Shown here piece after piece: positions 58,764-64,000 of a stretch of DNA of 64,000 nucleotides. The notes under the pieces are model-generated. The model did not search any database. It saw only the letters and a list, made by a program, of their open reading frames with translations, and was not told where the DNA came from. The translations under genes and the position numbers were made by a program. Each line of letters opens with the position of its first letter. Position 1 is the first letter of the stretch. Source of the stretch: Betaproteobacteria bacterium (GTDB lineage: Bacteria > Pseudomonadota > Gammaproteobacteria > Burkholderiales > SG8-39); the NCBI GenBank assembly GCA_004297625.1, contig SCTY01000030.1, positions 96,984 to 160,983 on the forward strand, written 5' to 3'.

Positions 58764-60443
58764 TCAGGCCGCATAGCGCAGCTTGTCGAGCCGCGTGGTA
58801 ATGCCGCCGTCGGGCTGCTCTTGAATCACGACCAGGCCGCAGTAGTTCGCATCGTCGGTTTGCGGATAGTCGGCGCGGTAGTGATAAGGGATGAAGCGCG
58901 ACTCGCGGCGCTCGAGCGCCGCGGTGGCCGAGATCTTGGACACCGCGTGGATGTTCATCGCCTCGTGCGTGCGCATGAGCTCGTGCATGTTGTCGGCGCG
59001 CAGATCCCCGCGCGCGGCGTCGAGCCGGCCGAGCTTGTCGAGCGCCGCCTTGAGGCTCACCTCCGTCTTTACCGGTCCGAAGTGGTCGGTGCAGACGGCG
59101 CGCACGATGGTCTCGAACTCGCGGTAGCTGATGCCGGCCTTGCGCCCGAGCGGCCGGAACACCCGGTCTTCCTCCTCCTCCGCGGCCTTCGAATCGAGCG
59201 GCAGCAGCGAGACGCGTTTCTTCGCGTACGCGGCGGCGTGCTTGCCGGCGGCGAAGCCGCCCGCGGTCGCCATGTGCAGGCACCCCATCTGGTCCGAAGC
59301 GTCGCCGGCGGCGAAGATGCCCGGGACGTTCGAGGCGCAGGTCTTGTCGATGCGGATGCCGCTGCCGCAGAGCTCCGAAGGCCGCGCCTGCATCGGCTCC
59401 GACACCGTCATCTCGATCATGGCGCCGTCTTTCGCGTAGCCGCGCGCGCGGAAGAATTCGGGCAGCGTGTCCTTGTCGATGCCGAGCGTGAAAAACAGGT
59501 GCTCGAGCTCCTTCGCCTTGAGGTGGCGGCAGTCCATGTAGATCGGGCCGCGCCCCGCCTTCAGCTCCTGCAGCGCGCCCCAGACGACCCAGTTGCGCGG
59601 CGCCTTGTTGCCCATCTCGTGGTAGTTCTGCACGAAGGGCTCGCCCAGCGAATTCACGAGCTGCGCGCCCATGCCGAAGAAGGCATTGAATCCCGGCGCG
59701 CTGAAGCCCTTGGGCACGATCGTCATGCGCACGTATTCCATGTTGGCGAGCGCGACCCCGGCATCGAACGCGGCGCGGTGCAGGTCGCCGGTGTTCGCCG
59801 GGCAGTACCAGAGGTTGAACGGGTTCCCCACCTGGGCGTTGAACATGCGGTTGGTGTTGCCCGTCGCGATGACGATCGCCTTCGCGCGGATGCGGTAGAA
59901 GTCGCCGTTGCGGATGTTGAATCCCGTGAGCCCGGCGAAGTGCCCGTCGTGCAGATAGAGCTTCGTGACCTGCACGCGGTTCACCACCTTGCACTTGCGC
60001 CGCTTCACCTCCATCGCCATCTTCGGCTTGAGCAGCTTGCCGTCGAAGTTGATGGCATAGGGGCCGGGCTGGCCGAGCGCCGCGGTGCGGAAGACCTTGC
60101 CGTCGGGCTGCCTGAGCGACACGCCGATGCGCTCGACGCGCTCGAGCGCCGCCTTGAGCTCGTCGCAGTAGACCGCTTCCTGAACCTCGAGATCGGCGGC
60201 GCCGCGCGCCACGCGGCCGGCCCACCCGAGATACGCCTCGCGCGTATCCCACGGCTCGCCCGTGTCCATATAGGCGAAAAAATGATCGATGCCGCCGGCG
60301 ATCGCGCCGCTGCGCACGATGTTCGCCTTGTCCACCACCAGCACGCTGCAGCCCGCCTCGGCCGCCGCCATCGCGCTGTTCAATCCGGCGGTGCCGCCGC
60401 CGATGATGGCGACATCGGCCTCGACGTTGTGGCGCTTGCGCAT
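58764..60443 (-). CDS. FAD-dependent oxidoreductase, AprA/fumarate reductase flavoprotein type
   Basis: This protein of about 559 residues has an N-terminal FAD-binding motif (DVAIIGGGTAGLNSAMAAAEAGCSVLVVDK), the SGAIAGGIDHFF loop typical of AprA-like proteins, a second FAD segment (IFAAGDASDQMGCLHMATAGGFAAGKHAA) and a C-terminal helical domain. It resembles adenylylsulfate reductase alpha but lies next to an amidohydrolase instead of sulfate-activation genes, so it probably oxidises or reduces an organic substrate. The start at 60443 is preceded by AGGAGGGG. First gene of the leftward operon. Confidence 0.8.
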   Translation of the reverse strand: MRKRHNVEADVAIIGGGTAGLNSAMAAAEAGCSVLVVDKANIVRSGAIAGGIDHFFAYMDTGEPWDTREAYLGWAGRVARGAADLEVQEAVYCDELKAALERVERIGVSLRQPDGKVFRTAALGQPGPYAINFDGKLLKPKMAMEVKRRKCKVVNRVQVTKLYLHDGHFAGLTGFNIRNGDFYRIRAKAIVIATGNTNRMFNAQVGNPFNLWYCPANTGDLHRAAFDAGVALANMEYVRMTIVPKGFSAPGFNAFFGMGAQLVNSLGEPFVQNYHEMGNKAPRNWVVWGALQELKAGRGPIYMDCRHLKAKELEHLFFTLGIDKDTLPEFFRARGYAKDGAMIEMTVSEPMQARPSELCGSGIRIDKTCASNVPGIFAAGDASDQMGCLHMATAGGFAAGKHAAAYAKKRVSLLPLDSKAAEEEEDRVFRPLGRKAGISYREFETIVRAVCTDHFGPVKTEVSLKAALDKLGRLDAARGDLRADNMHELMRTHEAMNIHAVSKISATAALERRESRFIPYHYRADYPQTDDANYCGLVVIQEQPDGGITTRLDKLRYAA

Positions 60444-60492
60444 GGAACCCCTCCTTGTTATGGCACCATTAGCCGTGCGGCGGACCGGGGCC

Positions 60493-60506
60493 GTGATCCA
60501 GATCAA
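60493..60506. promoter_or_regulatory. Crp/Fnr-family site (GTGATCCAGATCAA)
   Basis: GTGAT-N4-ATCAA, one base from consensus. The centre lies 42.5 bp upstream of the ubiU GTG, with a TAGAAT -10 element at 60529-60534. It is also upstream of the leftward flavoprotein gene. Confidence 0.72.
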
Positions 60507-60541
60507 GAAAAGCTCCCGGTGCGTTGCCTAGAATCGCGCCG

Positions 60542-61531
60542 GTGGAGCTTGTCTGCCCGGCCGGCGGTCTGCCGGCGCTCAAAGCCGCGATCGACAATGG
60601 CGCCGACTGGGTCTACCTCGGCCTGCGCGACGACACGAACGCGCGCAACTTTCCCGGCCTGAATTTCGACATCGCGTCGCTCGAAGCCGGTCTCGCTTAC
60701 GCGCATGCGCGAGCCCGCAAGGTGGTGGTCGCGATCAACACTTACCCGCTCGCGGGCAACTGGGCGCGCTGGACGGGCGCGGTGGACCGCGTGGCCGCGC
60801 TCGGCGCCGACGCGATCATCGTCGCCGACGCGGGACTCATGCGCTACGCGCACGAGATGCATCCGCGGCTGGAGCTGCATCTTTCAGTGCAGGGCTCGGC
60901 GACGAGCTACGAGGCGATCAATTTCTTCCACGAGCATTTCGGCGTGAAGCGCACGGTGCTGCCGCGCGTGCTGTCGCTCTCGCAGGTCGAGCTGGTCGCG
61001 CGCAACACGCCGGTCGAAATCGAGGTCTTCGGCTTCGGCGGCCTGTGCGTCATGGTCGAGGGACGCTGCTCGCTCTCCGCGTATGCGTGCGGCGAAGCGC
61101 CGAACATGGCGGGCGCCTGCTCGCCGGCGCACGCGGTGCGCTGGAAGGAGACGCCGGCCGGCCTCGAGTCGCGCCTGAACGGCGTGCTCATCGACCGCTA
61201 CGCGCCGGGCGAGCGCGCCGCGTATCCGACGGTGTGCAAAGGGCGCTACAGCTCGAACGGCGAGACGTATTACGTGTTCGAGGAGCCGGCGAGCCTGAAC
61301 GTCCTTGAAATGCTGCCGGAATTCCAGCGGATCGGCGTGCGCGCGGTGAAGATCGAGGGACGCCAGCGCAGCCCCGCGTACGTCGCGCAGGTGACGCGCG
61401 TGTGGCGCGAGGCGATCGACGCATTGAAAGCCGGCCAGTTCTCGCCGCGCCCCGCGTGGCTCGCGGCGCTCAACCGCCACGCCGAAGGCAGCCAGGTCAC
61501 GCTCGGCGCCTTCTCGCGTCCCTGGAAATGA
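60542..61531 (+). CDS. ubiU: Oxygen-independent ubiquinone hydroxylation protein UbiU (U32 peptidase family)
   Basis: This protein of about 329 residues begins ELVCPAGGLPALKAAIDNGADWVYLGLRDDTNARNF, matching UbiU closely. The four [4Fe-4S] cysteines are present in GRCSLSAYACG, GACSPAH and TVCKGRY. With UbiV it hydroxylates ubiquinone precursors without oxygen, using prephenate-derived oxygen. I chose the GTG at 60542 because family members start at this methionine; an upstream TTG would add six unneeded residues. There is no Shine-Dalgarno. Confidence 0.9.
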   Translation: MELVCPAGGLPALKAAIDNGADWVYLGLRDDTNARNFPGLNFDIASLEAGLAYAHARARKVVVAINTYPLAGNWARWTGAVDRVAALGADAIIVADAGLMRYAHEMHPRLELHLSVQGSATSYEAINFFHEHFGVKRTVLPRVLSLSQVELVARNTPVEIEVFGFGGLCVMVEGRCSLSAYACGEAPNMAGACSPAHAVRWKETPAGLESRLNGVLIDRYAPGERAAYPTVCKGRYSSNGETYYVFEEPASLNVLEMLPEFQRIGVRAVKIEGRQRSPAYVAQVTRVWREAIDALKAGQFSPRPAWLAALNRHAEGSQVTLGAFSRPWK

Positions 61532-62415
61532 AGCTCTCGCTCGGGCCGGTACTGTATTACTGGCCTCGCAAGAAGGTTCTGGATTTCTATCAGTCGATTG
61601 CCCGGTCGTGCGCGGACATCGTGTATCTCGGCGAGCTCGTGTGCTCGCGCCGGCATGAGCTCGCATTCGACGACTGGCTCGCCATCGGCGCCGGGCTCGC
61701 CGCGGCAGGCAAGGAAGTGGTGCTCTCGGCGCAAGCGCTCACGGAATCGGAAGGCGATCTGAAGATCATGCGCCGGGCCGTCGCGAACGGGCGCTTCGCC
61801 GTCGAGGCGAACGACTGGGGCGCGGCGCGGCTGCTTTCGGGCACTGAAGGCTGGGTGGCCGGGCCGCATCTCAACGTCTACAACCCGCAGACGCTTTCGG
61901 TGGTCGCGAGCCTGGGCGCGACGCGCTGGGTGGCGCCCATGGAAGCGACGCGCGAGCTCGTCGCCGGCGTCTGCGCCGCGCGCCCGCTCGGCGTGGAAGC
62001 GGAGCTTTTCGCCCACGGCCGCATGCCGCTCGCCTTCTCCGCGCGCTGCTTCACGGCGCGGCGCTTCAACCGCCAAAAGGAAGATTGCGGCTACGTGTGC
62101 ATGGACTATCCGGACGGCATGGCCCTCGAAACGCGCGAAGGCAAGCCGTTTCTCGCCGCGAACGGAATCCAGACGCAATCGGCCGGCGTGTACTGCCTCG
62201 TGGACGAGCTGAAAGACCTCCAGGACGCGGGCGTCGGCGTCCTGCGCGTCAGCCCGCAAGCGGAGGGCACGCCGCAGATATTGCAGCTGCTTCGCGAGAC
62301 GCGCGATGGCATGCTCAGCGCCGCCGAAGCGCGCAAGGCGCTCGCCGCGCTTTCTGCCGGCGCGCTGTGGAACGGCTTCTGGCACGGCCGCCCCGGCATG
62401 CAGGCGGGCGCATGA
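61528..62415 (+). CDS. ubiV: Oxygen-independent ubiquinone hydroxylation protein UbiV (U32 peptidase family)
   Basis: This protein of about 295 residues starts KLSLGPVLYYWPRKKVLDFYQ and has the UbiV cysteines in FSARCFTARRFNRQKEDCGYVC and a fourth in GVYCLVDEL. It forms the UbiU-UbiV heterodimer, each subunit with one [4Fe-4S] cluster. Its ATG overlaps the ubiU stop and its own stop overlaps ubiT. Confidence 0.92.
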   Translation: MKLSLGPVLYYWPRKKVLDFYQSIARSCADIVYLGELVCSRRHELAFDDWLAIGAGLAAAGKEVVLSAQALTESEGDLKIMRRAVANGRFAVEANDWGAARLLSGTEGWVAGPHLNVYNPQTLSVVASLGATRWVAPMEATRELVAGVCAARPLGVEAELFAHGRMPLAFSARCFTARRFNRQKEDCGYVCMDYPDGMALETREGKPFLAANGIQTQSAGVYCLVDELKDLQDAGVGVLRVSPQAEGTPQILQLLRETRDGMLSAAEARKALAALSAGALWNGFWHGRPGMQAGA

Positions 62416-62723
62416 TTCCGCTTCCGCCGCTGCCGCTGCCGGCCAGGCTGCGCGACGCCCTCGCGCCGCTGCGCGGCAGGATTCTGCGCATCGAGCTCGC
62501 CGGGCTGCGCATCGGGCCGCAGTTCACGCTCACGGCGTTCGGGCTTTCGCCCGTGTTCGGCAAGCCCGACGTCACCATTCGCGCGAGCCTCCCGGATTAC
62601 CTCGCGCTCGCGCTGCGGCAGGAGGATCCGGACACGCTGTTCTTCACCCGCCGCCTGGTGCTCGAGGGCGACACCGAGCTCGGCCTCGCCGTCAAGAACG
62701 CGCTGGATTCGCTCTCCGTATAG
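62412..62723 (+). CDS. ubiT: SCP2-domain ubiquinone accessory protein UbiT
   Basis: This 103-residue protein consists mainly of an SCP2-type lipid-binding domain ([60 protein letters not shown]). UbiT replaces UbiJ in anaerobic ubiquinone synthesis and binds the isoprenoid intermediates. It is shorter than E. coli UbiT (174 residues) because the N-terminal extension is small. Coupled to ubiV by an ATGA overlap. Confidence 0.85.
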   Translation: MIPLPPLPLPARLRDALAPLRGRILRIELAGLRIGPQFTLTAFGLSPVFGKPDVTIRASLPDYLALALRQEDPDTLFFTRRLVLEGDTELGLAVKNALDSLSV

Positions 62724-62726
62724 CGC

Positions 62727-63094
62727 TTAGGCGCGCTTCTTCTCGTCTTGCGTGACGAAGCCGATCGGACGGCGCCTCGATGGCTCCGGTGCTGCTCTGG
62801 GCTACCGCCTTCGTTCGCATGAGACCCAAGATCACCTGCAACGGCCATCTCTTCAACGGAAAATCTTGACCCTTCCCCAAAATGTGATCTCCGAGCCTCG
62901 AGCTCCCTGGCAGAGAGCTGGAACATGAAGTCGGCCGGGAAACGCTCGGCGTTCCGCTTCACGGCCTGATTGAGCACGCGGGTTTCAACGCCGTAGAGCG
63001 CGGCGAGGTCGCCATCGATGAGCACCTTGTGGCCGCGCACGAGAAGGATGCGGTTCTCGATGCGCTCAATCGGAACCGCGATCTTCGCGGTCAT
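62727..63094 (-). pseudogene. ORF6N-domain gene, frameshifted
   Basis: The N-terminal part (ATG at 63092-63094) reads as an ORF6N/KilA-N-like phage-type DNA-binding protein: [48 protein letters not shown]. The family ending [15 protein letters not shown] is present just before a stop at 62727-62729 but in another frame, and the middle of the domain (the AFTEQGV region) is missing. So at least one frameshift and an internal deletion have occurred. Confidence 0.7.
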
Positions 63095-63476
63095 CGGCTC
63101 AGCGGCTCGCCTGGGCGAGCGCGGTTGGCGAGGCACGCCGGCGCGCGCTTTTCGCCTTGCGCGTGCGGACCGGCGTAACCGTCTGATTGCTCGCTCATCC
63201 TCTGTCGCCCCGCAGCCTATCTCCACGCCGCGCAGCCTATCCGGGCTGCACATCCATCAGTACAATCCCTAAACGTTTGATTGCGGGGAAAAGATGACAA
63301 ACACGCCAAACGCCCGCCCATCTTCGGCCGCTTTTCGGAAGTTCACTAAACGTTGAACTAAACCGCTTCGCGGCGGCGCTCCTTCGTCGCGCCTTCTTCA
63401 GTGCGGCAAAACGCGAACGTTGGGCTGCTGATGGCTACGGGCGCGCCGGGGTAACATTGTTGCTGGAGGTACCAAC
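63095..63476. other. Non-coding stretch between ORF6N remnant and hicB
   Basis: No gene recognised. The first 160 bases are open on the minus strand but basic and low-complexity. The sequence CCGCTTCGCGGCGG lies at about 63363-63376, and a GTTGGGC heptamer (63419-63425), identical to an integron attC core end, precedes hicB. GGAGGT at 63465-63470 is the hicB ribosome binding site. Confidence 0.4.
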
Positions 63477-63689
63477 GTGAATCAGACCTATACAGCTGTG
63501 GTGAAGCAGGACGGCGAATGGTGGATTGGCTGGATTGAGGAAGTTCCTGGCGTCAACTGCCAGGAGCGCACACGCGACGAGTTGCTGAAGTCCCTCCGAG
63601 TCACGCTTGCGGAGGCCTTGGAAATGAACCGAACTGATGCCAAGAACGCAGCAGGGAGAGACTACGAAGAGTTCACAATCGCGGTATGA
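63477..63689 (+). CDS. hicB: HicB-type antitoxin
   Basis: This 70-residue protein has the HicB partial RNase H fold: YTAVVKQDGEWWIGWIEEVPGVNCQERTRDELLKSLRVTLAEALEM. It lacks the C-terminal DNA-binding helix-turn-helix found in long HicB proteins. The start is a GTG at 63477 preceded by GGAGGT. Its stop overlaps the hicA start (ATGA). In most HicAB loci hicA comes first; here the order is reversed, as in many short-HicB loci. Confidence 0.8.
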   Translation: MNQTYTAVVKQDGEWWIGWIEEVPGVNCQERTRDELLKSLRVTLAEALEMNRTDAKNAAGRDYEEFTIAV

Positions 63690-63872
63690 AGCGCCGCGAT
63701 CTGCTCGCGGCATCTCTCATCTCACGGTTGTTCACTTCTTCGAGAAGGCGGGAAACACTCTTGGTGGCATAACCCCTCTCAAAATACTCGAAGCGCCATT
63801 CCGCGTCATAACGACATTAACGATCATCTGGCGCGAAAGATCTGCAAAGACCTTGGGGTTCCGCTCCCGTGA
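63686..63872 (+). pseudogene. hicA: hicA-type toxin gene with +1 frameshift
   Basis: The first seven codons read MKRRDLL, the standard HicA start. One base later, the frame reads RHLSSHGCSLLREGGKHSWW, then HNPSQNTRSAIPRHNDIN and HLARKICKDLGVPLP before a TGA at 63870-63872. This is a full HicA mRNA interferase with the catalytic histidine in GGKHSWW. A single extra base near 63707 breaks the frame, so the toxin would not be made unless the extra base is a sequencing error or is bypassed. Confidence 0.8.
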
Positions 63873-64000
63873 AACAGCAGCCCAACACCTATGAGGCCCC
63901 GGCGCGTCAAGAGGTAAAGGATTCCCGACGCGAGCGAAGCTCGCGCTGACTTTTCTCGACGTCGCTACCGCTGTTGCTGCGCCTGACTTGGTTTCAGATG
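63873..64000. other. Sequence after hicA to window end
   Basis: No gene seen. GCCCAAC at 63880-63886 is the reverse complement of the GTTGGGC upstream of hicB. A GCGAGCGAAGCTCGC hairpin followed by TTTTC lies near 63937-63965 and could terminate transcription. Confidence 0.4.

Noticed and set aside
62597..63253. A 218-residue intact ORF6N protein
   Set aside because: The N-terminal 50 residues are basic filler and the C-terminal part is out of frame antisense to ubiT; the family C-terminus lies in another frame.
1..64000. tRNA, rRNA, riboswitch, CRISPR array or complete insertion sequence
   Set aside because: Read for cloverleaf-like ends, repeated spacers and transposase frames on both strands; none was convincing.

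Overview
The window is GC-rich (roughly two thirds G+C by eye) and densely packed with short intergenic gaps. Its gene content is that of a facultatively anaerobic, denitrifying, aromatic-compound-degrading betaproteobacterium of the Thauera/Azoarcus/Sterolibacterium type. That placement is an inference from gene content and gene style; no rRNA gene is present to confirm it. No tRNA, rRNA, CRISPR array or intact transposase was seen.

Layout. 1-2098: end of an RND-type outer-membrane efflux gene with a REP-like palindrome at its 3' end, then a leftward set (FlK-like thioesterase, HMA copper-chaperone-like protein, universal stress protein, hemerythrin). 2313-6010: radical SAM/SPASM protein, nitronate monooxygenase-like flavoprotein, Dnr-like Crp/Fnr regulator, Rrf2 regulator, acetyltransferase. 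6069-16365: a LIV-type ABC transporter, a second FlK-like thioesterase, a three-subunit molybdoenzyme that fits phenylacetyl-CoA:acceptor oxidoreductase (PadBCD), and phenylacetate-CoA ligase, i.e. uptake and anaerobic alpha-oxidation of phenylacetate. 16370-23922: a nitric-oxide/iron-sulfur stress neighbourhood (heme-copper-oxidase-like membrane proteins, hemerythrins, a lone lipoyl carrier, a thioredoxin-like protein, NsrR with a clear operator, DUF2249 and MIP18-like proteins). 24055-27446: an IpdAB-like CoA-transferase-family pair and a benzoate/2-aminobenzoate-type CoA ligase. 27555-28471: small membrane protein and a nucleotidyltransferase pair. 28482-32634: a visibly less GC-rich insert (LysR, enoyl-CoA hydratase, Bug receptor, CaiB-type CoA-transferase) that looks acquired.

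32650-43538 is the benzoyl-CoA core: ferredoxin, BcrDABC ATP-dependent benzoyl-CoA reductase, Dch and Oah on the minus strand, and, divergent from them, KorAB (2-oxoglutarate:ferredoxin oxidoreductase, the electron source), a ferritin-like protein and a BadH-like dehydrogenase. 43542-49964: small DUF6455-type proteins, a B12-binding radical SAM enzyme, anaerobic ribonucleotide reductase NrdD with a C-terminally damaged NrdG, and siroheme synthase CysG. 50048-56785: heme d1 biogenesis (nirC, nirF, fused nirDL, nirG, nirH, nirJ, nirN) and a second Dnr-like regulator. 56790-60443: a leftward operon of flavoprotein, ferredoxin, amidohydrolase, membrane protein and a broken cytochrome b561. 60542-62723: ubiUVT for oxygen-independent ubiquinone synthesis. 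62727-64000: a decayed ORF6N gene and a HicAB pair whose hicA is frameshifted, in a possible integron-cassette setting.

How it fits together: aromatic acids are taken up, activated and funnelled to benzoyl-CoA; KorAB and ferredoxin supply low-potential electrons; denitrification (heme d1) and anaerobic ubiquinone support respiration; NrdDG supplies deoxynucleotides without oxygen. More than a dozen TTGAY-N4-RTCAA-like Crp/Fnr boxes lie upstream of these units. In several cases the box centre is about 41.5 bp from the start codon, which suggests leaderless or nearly leaderless messages. Two copies of the same roughly 105-bp palindromic element sit inside the padB-padC and oah-dch gaps. At three convergent gene pairs one partner has lost its 3' end.
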